Assembly: GCF_040712315.1 (NCBI RefSeq)
Contig: NC_134017.1
Span: 18,258,001 to 18,322,000 of the forward strand
DNA from: Castanea sativa
Lineage: Eukaryota > Streptophyta > Magnoliopsida > Fagales > Fagaceae
DNA: 64,000 nt
Direction of reading: 5' to 3'
In this document: piece after piece, positions 45,781-57,200 of the stretch
How positions within the stretch are numbered: the first letter of the stretch is position 1
Layout of the letters: the number at the start of each line of letters is the position of its first letter
Made by a program: the position numbers and the translations under genes
Notes under the pieces: generated by a model
Seen by the model: only the letters and a program-made list of their open reading frames with translations
Databases searched by the model: none
What the model was told of the DNA's origin: nothing

Positions 45781-46683
45781 CTTGGTGATGACAAGTCAAT
45801 ACACCCAGCACTTCCTGCAAACGGAGCAGCTCAGTATTAATAATAGCATTCACTAAGCATATAATAATTACTCTTCAAACTTAAATGCCAAAAATATTTC
45901 TATTACATATATTGACTACGATTTTGGACAAATGCATACCTCGCCTGCCGAAGGAGCATCCCAAAGCAAACTTGAATGATGCACAGCCTGCCTTGTCAAG
46001 ACACTATCTATAGAGGGTCCTGCTCGATGTGGGTCCATATCTGGCATAAATTAAAGGTGATTAATGACCCATTAGGTCAAATGCAAAGCATAAACATTCT
46101 AATTTTCTTTTTAAGGAGCATGACACATGAGGAAAATTCACATAATTGAGTTCCTACTTTTTCTTTCTTTTTCTTTAATAAATTTCTTTTATAAGCTTGA
46201 ATTTCATTCATTCAAGAGAAAGTGGCTATATACTTTACAAGCAGATTCAATGAACTACTAGACGAAGAAAAAAGTGTTATTTGTGTTACAGTTTATTGGC
46301 AAATTTAAAAGAAAGAGAATTGCATTAGCATAAAGTGAAGCCATTTGTTTTGGATGTGTTTATGCCTGGTAGGTAAACAGAGTCATGGCATTACAATAGG
46401 TAGGGTGTCTAAATTACAAGCATGATCTTTGAAATTGGTATGACAATTCATAATTAGAAGTTGAAAGTATATGATATGCATCAATTCAATCATGTTTTTT
46501 AAAATAGAAAGTAATAAGAAATAGGCAACAATGTAATGATGACCCGATTAAGAAATAATGAAGTATGTAGTGAGTGGGTTTTGCATTTTGTGTAAGTTTT
46601 ACAATCTAATTGATCAATTGGATTACGAGATACCAAAAAAAAAAAAAAAATTTAAGATAAAAAACGACATGCAAGACAAACCC

Positions 46684-46684
<1 letters not shown>

Positions 46685-46728
<44 letters not shown>

Positions 46729-46816
46729 AGAAGTATCGTTGTTGATGATAGCGCTGGTCTTTAAACTCCTTGGCGGTGAATTTGAGAACAGCGGTGAAAG
46801 GTGTTGCCTCTGGAAC

Positions 46817-46864
<48 letters not shown>
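46685..46864. repeat. Two (GA)n microsatellites in the MULE
   Basis: GA tracts at about 46685-46725 and about 46820-46864. They create spurious Leu-Ser or Arg-Glu frames. Further GA-rich sequence continues to about 47120. Confidence 0.9.
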
Positions 46865-46868
<4 letters not shown>

Positions 46869-47127
46869 ATTTGAACGAACACTTTGAAGGGAGAGGTCAG
46901 ATTCACTTTGAAGGAAGACTGAAAGCCAGATTGAGACAGTGAGAGTGCAATTGAGACAATGAGAGGGAGATTGAGAGAGTAAGTTTGAGTGAGAAAGAGG
47001 GAGATTGATAGACTTAGGGAGACTGATAGTGAGATTGAGAAAGTGAGAGGGAGATTGAGAGAGTAAGGCTGAGTGAGGGAGATTGAGAGAGAGTGAAACG
47101 GTGAGTATCAATAGAGAGTGGAACGGT

Positions 47128-47527
47128 GAGTGAGATTTAGCCAAACCCGAGTCATACTCGAGTTTATGGAGCTCGGGTACTACTAACACAGTAATTGAGT
47201 CCATGAAACTCGAGTATGAATCTGGATGATTTCGCCTATTATACTTGAGCCATACTCGAGTTCTAGAAACTCGGGTACCAGACTAACACATTACTCGAGT
47301 TCGAGAAACTCAAGTACCAAGTGTCATTTTTAATGCTCAAATGCCAACTCAGCCAGTGCCATGGTGGAATGCTCACTAGGAACTCAAGTTTACTAAACTC
47401 AAGTACCATTTGGATTTCGAGTTTGGTGAACTTGAGTACTAGAAAAGTTGTAGATTCCTATTTAGTTCTGAACAGTGCTAGATTGCCAATAATTTTGCCA
47501 AAACGTGGTATTTGACCATTTTCACCC
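47128..47527. repeat. Right terminal inverted repeat of the MULE, with palindrome array
   Basis: Reverse complement of the left end over about 375 bp, with six or so of the same CTCGAG-type hairpin units. Ends CCATTTTCACCC before GTTTTTGCA. Confidence 0.88.
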
Positions 47528-47536
47528 GTTTTTGCA

Positions 47537-48390
47537 TGCTTCATAGATAGACTAGAATTTGTTTTTAACTCTATTTTACGAAGGACTCTTATGAAAAATT
47601 AAGTTAAAAACAAAGTAGGAGTTGTAAATATAATACTTAGGAATAATCTTATAAGTTTTTTTTTTTTTCTTGAGAAAGAATCCTTAAAGTATTTTGTTTT
47701 GAGAAATATAAAGTAATTTGTAGTTCTTTTTTTTTTTTTTTTAAGAATCAGTAATTTGTAGTTCTTTGTTATGTATATTATGTCAAATTTATTATTTTCT
47801 CTAATGATTTACTGATTCTTTAACATACACCATTATTATAAGTGATGTCTCACTTTATTAATGATTTTGTTAACTAAGCGATCAAAGGTTTTCTCTCCCT
47901 ACAAATAAATGGTTAATTCGGTTTTATTTTTTGACAATTTCCTAATGATATATTGTGCTTAAGATTGCAGAATAGAAAGCAATGTATAGATTCTATGAAG
48001 TTAGATATGTAACTATTATGTACTTCTCTATAAGGTAATACATGGAGTTAACTGAAAATTTACATGATTAATAGTGTTATTTTTTTAGAGAGGTTATGTT
48101 CACAAAATTTTCACAACAAATCATAGGTGTTAAGTTTTTATTAGTACTAATTTGAATCTATAACTTAAATTTCCTTTTGTCCACCCATAACAACCTACCA
48201 CTTACAATTTGATGTGAAAATGTTGTGAACATATCAAATTTTTATTATAAAGATTATGGCAACATGGTTGAGAATGAGTAAATGCTAAAAGTAAGATAGA
48301 GGTAATGGATGTTGCCAAAGTATCTTGATATTAATTTTTTTTTTAACCCATTGCAGCATTTAATATTTTATTAGATATTTAACCTTTTTC
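47537..48390. other. Intergenic AT-rich DNA
   Basis: No gene supported. It may belong to a Helitron whose 3' end is at 48418. Confidence 0.45.
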
Positions 48391-48418
48391 TAATGCATCG
48401 CATGGGTTAGCGACTAGT
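48391..48418 (+). mobile_element. Helitron-type 3' terminus (hairpin plus CTAGT)
   Basis: ATGCATCGCAT forms a short palindrome. CTAGT follows at 48414-48418 and is itself followed by T, as expected for Helitron 3' ends. The matching 5' end is not placed; it may lie left of the MULE. Confidence 0.5.
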
Positions 48419-48424
48419 TATATA

Positions 48425-48690
48425 TAGTCATAGATGAGTTTTACTCTCTCTCGCTCTCTCTCTAATTTTTAATTTTAGTTTTTTTAGATATACACATGAG
48501 TTTACTTTTTTCTTTATTGGGTTTTTGATGGTTTATTTATATTAGATTTTTTTTTCTTTTGCACAATATTAAATCACTTAGAAAAAAAAAACTTAATTAG
48601 GAAAAATGGCTTAAAATTAAACAATAATTATAATCTAATTTAAAATTTGATTGAATTTGTCAACTTTGACTTCTATTTTATATAGATTTC
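48425..48690 (+). repeat. Dispersed repeat, copy 2
   Basis: Partner of 26395-26726 with the same block order but without the expanded TA and TTTC tracts. Confidence 0.6.
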
Positions 48691-48817
48691 TAGTGTACTT
48701 TGATGGTGCACAAACTTTTGTAAGTAAATAATATTTAAGAATGACATTACCTTTTGACATCTTGAGAAATGTTTTTTTTTTTCATTTTAATAATGGAGAA
48801 ATTAATATATGTGTATA

Positions 48818-48852
<35 letters not shown>

Positions 48853-48976
48853 TTATAAAAGAGAAGTGTTACGTTTACAATATTTTCACAATAAATTATA
48901 GGTGATTAGTTAATATTGGTTATAATTTGTATCTATTACTGTTTTGAAAATGTTGTGAAAGTGTGGACATAGCGTT

Positions 48977-51072
48977 TCTTATATATAAAAGCAGAGATCT
49001 CATGCGGGAGTGTGTGAGGTTCTGCCGTATGGCACTCTAATTTTGCATTTAGCCTTTTTACCTTTTTTATTACTTTTTTATTTTTTTTATAGTTATCCAA
49101 TAAATTATTGTAACTTATTTTTACTGTTATATAAAATATGAGCTGCTCTTGATAATCAGACCAAATTTTATTCTCTATAAAATGGACTAACTTTTAAAAA
49201 TAAACCAAACTTATGAAAAGCCCAAGTTGAGTTATTACCTTATATATTATGACCTAAGTCTAACCATTTCCACGAATAAATCAAAGCCAATGCTTACCCA
49301 CTTACAAACTCTCTTCCTCTCCCACATATAGATGATTCTCTTTGTCAAAATTTATATAAATCTTGAGAGTCCTGAGATTGTTGAAATAATTGACAAGTGT
49401 ATATTTCTAAAATTTATTATAACAAAAAATGTCTAATAAATAGCATATTCTATCTTACAAAATGCCATTTACATAATATTTACTTTAAAAAAAAAATTCA
49501 ATGATAGGAATGGTATAAAATATGATCCTATACAAGAAATACCAAAAATGCATACAAATTTTTTTTCATAGGAAGACAATAGTAGAGATAAAATTCATTG
49601 AATGAGATCCTATGAAACAGGTTTGTTAATCATTTCAAATTATACTCATCATTTACTTGAAAAAAAAATACATCATATTATTTACATTAAAAAAATAATA
49701 CATATTAAATTCAAAGTTCATTGTAGGATTTGAACTGTTAGGGTATTGCAACAATAAGCAATGTTGATATAATGATGTGTTGATATTAAATTTTGTGCGT
49801 GCTTTGTGGAATGAAATTGAAACCACAATCAGGATCATTTTGGTGTGCAAAATGTGAAACAGAAACAAATCACCCTATCCCAAGTTTAGAGACACCCACA
49901 TTAACTACATACTCTCCTACTATTTATAATATATTCATCTCACTATAACTACTGTATATACAATTGCAAACTACTTCAGATACATGATTCAAATTGAAGT
50001 TTTTGATGCAATTGACAACACAACTTTTGTAATATTTGATTGAGATGCTGAGAAAATCCTAAATAAATATGCAAGAGATCTTGCTGAAAAACAAATTAAG
50101 GTACAACTTATTTAAATTATTAAATTATTGTAAAACTGTTGATCATAATATATATTAAATTCCTCTTATATAGATTGATATTGAAGAAGGAATCCCACAT
50201 GATTTGAAGAAAATTTTAGGAAAAAAAAAAGCATGTTCCTGCTTTATTTGAATGAATTCAATCTAAATGATGGTTTTGAAAATTACATAGTTGCTAAGAT
50301 TTTTGATGTACCTTCAAATGACAAAAAGGTATGGAAGAAAAAATAATATACACAATCCAATATGATATATTGATTCTTTTGCTACACTATTCTTAAATTA
50401 ACAAAAAAAAAATTTATATATAAACATTTACAAAAAACTGTCACATCATTGAAATGTAATATAAGTGCAAATACCTTTACAAAAAATCTTAGTGACAACA
50501 AATTCGCAAGTCCAAACTTTGAAAGATCTAGTCAAGAATCTTCCGGTGCCAATTCTTTAGTGATTAATACAAATAATGAAACAAAATGAAAAAGTGATAA
50601 AAGTTCAAAAATTGAACAAATAGGGATGAATCAAATTTCAAGCATTGAAGATGAAGAAACAGATAATGATAACAAACCTCTCAACAAATTTTACAAGCAT
50701 CGCCATATCGCCATAAAAAAGCATTGAGGAAACAAAAAAAAAAAAAAAAAAAAACAAGATTTCATAAAGAAGCTCTTTAATCTTTATTACATCACATAAT
50801 AAAGATCAATAATAAGGAATGAATTAATATGCTTTTATCAATTTTTATTATACTATATTACTCAAAGTTTTTTATTTTTTATTGTTCATTACTTGAACTG
50901 AATAACTAAAATAGATATGTGTGTACAATTTATAATTGTTACTTCTTATGATGAACTCATTATTAACAAAGTTTTATAACAAATATGCTATAATATATGT
51001 ACAATATTCTCCAAAAAAATTTAGATAAAACATTATAACATTATCTGTGCATCACATGGACAATTTACTAGT
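48977..51072 (+). mobile_element. Helitron with RPA-like gene remnant
   Basis: The 5' end TCTTATATATAAAAGCAGAG is typical of plant Helitrons. The 3' end has a TGTGCATCACA palindrome (about 51047-51057) and CTAGT at 51068-51072, followed by T. There are no inverted terminal repeats and no target duplication, as expected for rolling-circle elements. The interior holds a decayed replication protein A-like gene, a class often carried by plant Helitrons. No Rep/helicase frame is present, so the 2.1 kb element is non-autonomous. Confidence 0.65.
49980..50727 (+). pseudogene. RPA70-like (OB-fold) gene fragment in the Helitron
   Basis: Exon-like blocks are 49980-50100 and 50174-50328, bounded by AG and GT, then about 50455-50727. 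The first encodes QIEVFDAIDNTTFVIFD, then a TGA, then DAEKILNKYARDLAEK. The second, after a frameshift in an A run near 50222-50230, encodes FLLYLNEFNLNDGFENYIVAK. These resemble the C-terminal OB-fold of the large subunit of replication protein A, a single-strand DNA binding protein. The third block is rich in Ser, Asn, Asp and Glu (SSIEDEETDNDNKPLNKF) and also has stops. The N-terminal domains are absent, so it is a relic. Confidence 0.65.
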
Positions 51073-51331
51073 TATTTTTAATTATAAAGCATGTATACAT
51101 ATCGTCTTCTGTACATTTTCTTGTGCAATGCCATTACCAATGGACCACCAAAATCCTTTCCAGATCGCAATAATTGGTTATAGACAATAAAAGAGAATAG
51201 TATGTAAGTCAAATAAGAATGACCATGTCTTCTTGAGAATGTTTAATTTGTTTTTCATTTTGATAATGAAGATATTATTTTAATTATAAAGCTTCTATAC
51301 AATCACCTTTATGCACACTTTTCTACGTGTT
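51073..51331. other. Intergenic spacer
   Basis: AT-rich, nothing recognised. It lies between the Helitron and the next MITE. Confidence 0.5.
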
Positions 51332-51338
51332 AAAAGAT

Positions 51339-51660
51339 AGGCAAAAATGCAAAACTGACCTTCTAAGTTTTACCTTTTGTCATTTCAGTTCTCTAAGTTT
51401 CAGCTTTGTCATTTCACTCATTTAAGTTTCAAATATAGTCAATTCAGTCTTTCGTTAATCTTCTGTTAAGTGCTTCTGCCTACTAATCAAAACGACGTCA
51501 TTTTGGATTTTTTTTTTCTTAATTTAAAAAAGTGTGCAAACTAACAGAGGACTGAATTGAATATATTTGAAACTTAAAGGACTGAAATGATAAAACTGAA
51601 ATTTAAAGGACTGAAATGACAAAAAGTAAAACTTAGAAGATAAGTTTTGCATTTTAGCCT
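51339..51660. mobile_element. MITE, 322 bp, inverted ends over most of its length
   Basis: The left end AGGCAAAAATGCAAAACT and the reversed right end AGGCTAAAATGCAAAACT match. Similarity then continues inward for about 120 bp (TTTTGTCATTTCAGT, AAGTTTCAAATATA, AATTCAGTC). AAAAGAT repeats flank it at 51332-51338 and 51661-51667 (8 bp if the shared T is counted). The short centre (about 51495-51535) contains AAAACGACGTCATTTTGG. There is no coding capacity. Target duplication length would fit hAT or Mutator derivatives. Confidence 0.85.
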
Positions 51661-51667
51661 AAAAGAT

Positions 51668-52510
51668 AATAGTATTGAAGCCAAATCAGCGTCTCGTTAT
51701 TGCTTTTGAAAGTCTGAACTTATTAGAACCTATCCTATATACCGAGAGTCTAGACACTGAGCTCATAAATCTTTGTAATGAATAGGAATTAAAAATAGTT
51801 CTAGGAGCACCCTATAAAATGGGTTAAAATTATATAGTACAAAAAAAGGAGTTAATAAAAAAGCAAGCTCCATATTAATCCTTTGTTTGCAAAAGTCTTG
51901 TAAGCACTCAGTACATGAACTTATGCCTATAGAGCTCACATGTCAGTAAAACATAAATTTCATGTGCCCACGTATGAGATACCGTCTCTATTTTTTTTCA
52001 CAAACAATCAAGAGCTAGTATATATGGAACTATGGATTATCTTCTATCCCCAAAGAGAGAGATATATTGCTATATGCAATATTGCATAGCTCATGGGGTT
52101 TAAGAACTTTGAAGGTCACGTCATTAAATAGTGCCTTTTTTTTTTTGCTGAGCTCTTGCTTTTTATTCTTCACAATTTTGGTCAGAATAGCTCACAAGTT
52201 TTAATTCTACAGAGGGCAAACAATCCAACACTCAAGGCCTAAAAAAAGAAAAAACCACGCAATTGGCCTCTAAAAACTGAGAAGCATGGTAGTCGTATTA
52301 ATTAGCCTTTGTCTTTACTCTTTATTGCATTGGGCAATGAATGCCAGTCCTCCATTAATTTTCCAGGAGGCCAACTGGTCAATTAAAGTCTAATAAACGG
52401 AGTATCTGTAACAAGAGATTGTATTTATTGTGTTAGCATGCATCCGGGGTAGTATAAAAGTTGTTATTTTACAACTTAAAAAATTACTTTATTTATTAAT
52501 TATACCATTC
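51668..52510. other. Intergenic stretch before the LINE
   Basis: About 840 bp, AT-rich, no recognised feature. Confidence 0.55.
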
Positions 52511-52520
52511 AACTCTACAA

Positions 52521-52620
52521 GTGGAGCAGGTTTCTCTGTGTTTAGAAGTGGGGTTCTCAAAAAAAAAAAAAAAAAAACTACAAGTGGAGTAGGTTTCTCT
52601 GTGTTTAGAAGTGGGGTTTT
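52521..52620 (+). repeat. Duplicated LINE 5' segment with an A-tract between copies
   Basis: The segment 'ctacaagtggag.aggtttctctg' to 'tttagaagtgggg' occurs at 52515-52558 and again at about 52577-52618, separated by about 19 A residues (52559-52577). Copies differ at about one base. Confidence 0.85.
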
Positions 52621-52763
52621 TCTCTCTCTATTTCTTTTACACAATAGAATTAGAGTGTCCCTTCTTAGAAGGTGCTTTAGTATCCTAGGAGTAATGTTGT
52701 TATTCCTAGGCTTGTTGGGTTCTTTTTCGGGAGTTTGGGAAACAGATTTGAGTGTGAGTGAGG

Positions 52764-54238
52764 ATGGAGGAGTTGGCTCAATCATGGAATTGGTTTACTC
52801 TCTCGGATAGGGAGGGACCAGGTTGTTGTTTACTTGACGACGAAAAAGCTGAGAGTTTCTCCATTGCTGCAAAGTTTCTAACTAGGCGAGCTATCAATAT
52901 GGAGATTATAGTTAAGACTTTCACCCCACTATGGAGAGCCAGAATTGGTTCAAAATTCAGAGCTTTGGTGACCATAAAATTCTTCTCTTTTGACAATAAG
53001 GAAGATGTGGACAAAATTTTAGAAGGCGGACCATGGAGTTTTGACAAACATTTGGTGGTGATGAGTCGGTATGAAAATGAATCGCCACTAGAAGATATTC
53101 AATTTGAGAAAACTAAGCTTTGCGTTCAGGTGCACGGAATTCCGATCAAATATATGACAATTGAGGCGGCAAAGAAAATTTGTAGTGTGTTGGGAGAGGT
53201 TTCAGTGCTGAAGGATCCAAAACTATATGATGGGGGTCATTTTATTCGAGTACAGGTATCCATCGATTTATCTTTACCGTTGTGCTGTGGGAGATTAATA
53301 TCTGTTGGTGATGGAGGAAAGCAGGTGTGGATTTCTTTCAAGTATGAAAGGCTGCCAAATTTATGCTAGTGGTGTGGGCGACTTACTCACGATGATAGAG
53401 ATTGTGAGTTGTGGATTGAAAGCGAGGGCACACTCAAAGTAGAACAGCGTGAGTTTGGACCACAATTGAGAGCTCCCCCCTTCGTAGCTACTAGGAAAAA
53501 CGCTATTCTTGTCCCTGGTTACTATGCAGTGAAGAAGGAGAGTGCAGCTTCATCAGCTGATCGTGATTCTAGTCGGAACTCAGTTTTAGGCCAAGAGAGG
53601 ATGTCGGAGCATTCCCAGAGTGTAACGGCAGGTAGGGCTGGAAGCATTGAAGAGGATATTATTCCCTCATTAATTCGCAATAAGGGGGATGAAATTAGAA
53701 AGGATGATACGACTTTAAAAGCCAGAAGTAATGAGGGAGTAATGGTGGAAGATACGGCTTTAAAAGTCAGAAGTAATGAGGGAATAATGGTGGAAGATAC
53801 AGCTTTAAAAGTCAGAAATAATGAGGAAATAACGGGGGAATTTAAGACTCCTAAGGTAATTGAACCTGATTGTGAAGTAGAAATTGGGGAGTTATGTTTG
53901 GCTAAGGAGTTTGGGGCGACTACACTTCAGGGGTCGGGAAAGAGAGTAGCAAAACTCCCTAACTCACGTGACTCTTTAAGTAACCCTTCCAAACTTAAAA
54001 AGTCACGTGATACACAAGCAGCTAGGGCTCCCCAACCAGATTCAATTCATGCAGCCCCCACTTGGAAAAGCAGAGAAAGAAACACCATGGGAAATATAGC
54101 AGAATCCTTAGGAAAAAAAAGAGCAGCACGAGCAGTGGCAGATCAGTCTGAATTGACAGCAAAAAGATTTCATGTGACCCTCGAGGATGAAACCACACCT
54201 TCAGTAGTTGCAGGAGCTGATGTTCAACCCCGCCAATA
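52764..54238 (+). pseudogene. LINE ORF1: DUF4283-type RNA-binding protein with CCHC knuckle, one stop
   Basis: ATG 52764 opens MEELAQSWNWFTLSDREG. The first 200 residues match the plant LINE ORF1 domain (DUF4283: ARIGSKFRALVTIKFFSF, ILEGGPWSFDKHLVVMSRYE). A CCHC knuckle follows, but its second codon is TAG at 53367-53369 (C-stop-WC...H....C). The frame then stays open to TAG 54236-54238. The C-terminal part is charged and carries three tandem 15-residue units (DTALKVRSNEG-type) at about 53705-53840. ORF2 begins three bases after the stop. ORF1 would coat the LINE RNA. A single substitution separates it from an open frame. Confidence 0.88.
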
Positions 54239-54241
54239 GCA

Positions 54242-57200
54242 ATGAGTTGTTTAGCTTGGAACTGTTGTGGGCTTGGGAACCTGCGTACAGGGAAGGAGCT
54301 CGTTGAAATTGTTCGGGCAAAAGATCCCGCTGTAGTGTTTTTAGTCGAAACACGTACAGATGATGCAAGGCTAGAATTTGTTCAAAGTAGTATTGGTTTT
54401 GATCATAGATGGGTTGTACCAAGAGTGGGAAGGAATGGGGGATTGGTTCATTATTGGAGAGCTTCGGTAAATTTAAAGGTGGAAGGTTCTGATAGATACT
54501 ATATTGATGCTGTGATTAAAAATTCAGAGAATGAATGGAGGTTAACCGGTTTTTTTGGTGAACCCGATACAGCTAGAAGACATGAAGCTCGGAGTAAGCT
54601 AAGGAATTTAAATTCACATCCGGAGAAGCCGTGGCTTTGCTTTGGGGACTTTAATGAAATTATCAGACAAGATGAGAAACTTGGGAGTGCAAGAAGACCC
54701 CATTATCAAATGCAACAGTTTAGGGAGGTGATTGATGAGTGTGGATTTATGGACTTGGGGTTTGAGGGTTCAAAGTTTACTTGGAGCAAGCACTTTGAGA
54801 ATGGAAGCTCAATTTGGGAGAGGTTAGATAGGTGTTTGGTCACAAATAGCTGGTTCATGAAGTTTGCTGGTTCAAGAGTGTTCCACTTAACTTGTACGTC
54901 ATCGGATCATGTACCAATTCTCATCTCACTTTTGGGTTTGAGTCCACCGGTTCGGAAAAAAATATTTCATTTCGAACAAATGTGGCTCTCAGATTCAAGC
55001 TGTGAGGAAGTGGTATACTCGGTTTGGGGTAGTGGAAGTGGGCTCGGTGATGGAGGAAATATTTTGAGAAAAGTGGAGAGGTGTGGTAAAGAATTGGGGC
55101 ATTGGGAGAAAAATGTTTTTGGTAATGTAAGGATGGAGTTGAATCGGTTAAAGAAGGTCTTAGCCAATGAAGAAAGGGCTGCCATGATTAGTGGGAACAA
55201 TTTCCAGGTTAGACAGATCAAAAAAGATATTGAGGTTCTACAAGATAGGGAAGCAACTATGTGGGCTCAATGTTCTAGAGTGCTATGGGCAAACCAAGGG
55301 GATAAAAATTCAAAGTATTTTCATTGTTGTGCCACAAAGAGATTCTGGAAAAATGCCATGGAAGGTATTAGAGATGAGGAAGGGGTATGGAGAACAACTC
55401 AAGAGGAAGTAGGTGAAATCATGGTAAATTACTACAAGACACTATTTTCTTCAACAGAGGGTAGTGTTCTCGGTAGCATGCTTGAATGCGTGCCCACAGT
55501 GATAGATGAAGAGATGAATGCAGCCCTATGTAAGGAATTTGAGGCGTGTGAAGTCATTAGTGCCCTACAACAATAGGCTCCCTTTAAAGTACCTGGACCT
55601 GATGGTATGCCGCCATTCTTTTATCAACAGTTTTGGAGCACGGTAAATCATGATGTCACTTCATCCATATTATCTTGGTTGAATTCAGATACTGTACCAT
55701 CCCCCTAAATCATACTTTTATTACTCTTGTGCTGAAAACAAACTCTCCTGAATATGCACATCAATATCACCCCATCAGCCTTTGTAATGTACTCTACAAA
55801 ATATACTCCAAAGTCCTTGCAAATCGCCTAAAAAAAAAAAATACTTCCATCCATTATCACAGAGCACCAATCAGCTTTCACCAAGGAAAGATTAATTTCA
55901 GATAACATTTTGGTGGCATTTGAAACCTTACATAGTATGAAAAAGTATAAGGGGGGCTTTTATGGGTATATGGTACTAAAACTAGATATGAGTAAGGCTT
56001 ATGACCGGGTGGAGTGATATTATTTAGAGGAGATAATGAGGAAGATGGGTTTTAGGGAGAGGTGGATAAATCTTGTGATGGGTTGTGTGAAAACAGTTTC
56101 ATATTCTATTTCGGTTAATGGAGAACCAAGCAGGATGATTTTCCCTACTAGGGGGATTAGGCAAGGGGACCCACTTTCCCCTTTCCTTTTCCTTCTTTGT
56201 ACGGAAGGGCTGAATGGGTTGATTAAAAAGGCTGAATTACAAGGCGATATCCATGGCTACTCCCTTTGTAGAAGATGACCTAAACTAACACATTTGCTCT
56301 TTGCAGATGATAGTCTTATTTTTTGCAGGGCTACAATGGAGGAGTGCGACAAGGTGATGGCCTTACTAAACAAGTATGAGGAAGCCTCGGGGCAAAAAGC
56401 TAATAGAAGCAAGACCTCTTTGTTCTTTAGCAACTCTGTATCAAAAGAAGTCAAGCACGGAATAAAGGTGAAATTGGGGGTGCCGGAAATCATGCACTAT
56501 GAGAAATACCTTGGGCAGCCATCTCTAGTTCGTAAAGGGAAAAAAGAGAGCTTTAATTTTATAAAAGAAAAAATTTGGAGGAAACTTCAAGGGTGGGAAG
56601 CAAAATTACTCTCCCAAGCTGGAAGGGAGGTGCTCTAAAAGGCAGTTATTCAAGCTATCCCTACTTATACTATGGGATGCTTTAAATTGCCGGTAACTTT
56701 GTGCAATGAGATTGAGTCCCTTATCAAGAAGTTTTGGTGGGGGACAACGGGGCAACCGAAGAAAAATACATTGGGTGAAATGGGAGGAGATGATAAAATC
56801 TAAAACCATTGGTGGTATGGGTTTTTGTGATCTTGCCATGTTCAATGACTCTCTTTTAGCAAAGCAAGCTTGGCGGCTATTGCATAATAAGACCTCGATC
56901 TTCTATAAGGTATTTAAAGCTTGCTTCTTTCCAAATTCTACAATAATGGAGGCTACCGACTCAAGGTTGGGTTCCTATGCTTGGAAGAACATCCTTAGGG
57001 GGAGAGACATTATTCAAAGGGGGGCAATTTGAAAATCATACGGTGGATTCGCTCATAGATCCAAACACAAGAAAATGGAATGAGGAGCTGATTGACGGTC
57101 TATTTGTGGAAGAGGATGCTGAATTGATCGAGAAGATTCCTCTTATCCGAGTTGCAACTGAAGACACATTGTATTGGCCATGCTCCACATCGGGTCACCA

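Larger units (their letters stand above)
41831..47527 (-). mobile_element. Mutator-like element (MULE) with long inverted ends
   Basis: 5,697 bp flanked by the 9 bp direct repeat GTTTTTGCA at 41822-41830 and 47528-47536, the length typical of Mutator-like elements. Inverted ends of about 375 bp (41831 to about 42200, about 47150-47527) share GTGAAAATGG, ACGTTTTGGCAAAATTATTGGCA and the following blocks. The coding region is on the minus strand (about 45780-43938) and encodes a plant mobile domain followed by a MULE transposase. It is broken by several stops. Microsatellites and a tandem duplication fill parts of the rest. Confidence 0.9.

Noticed and set aside
46652..47204. Leu-Ser-rich frames on the minus strand of the MULE
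   Set aside because: They are translations of the (GA)n microsatellites.
52489..52785. 98-residue minus-strand frame at the LINE 5' end
   Set aside because: It is antisense to the duplicated 5' segment and ORF1 start. The repeat within it mirrors the DNA duplication.
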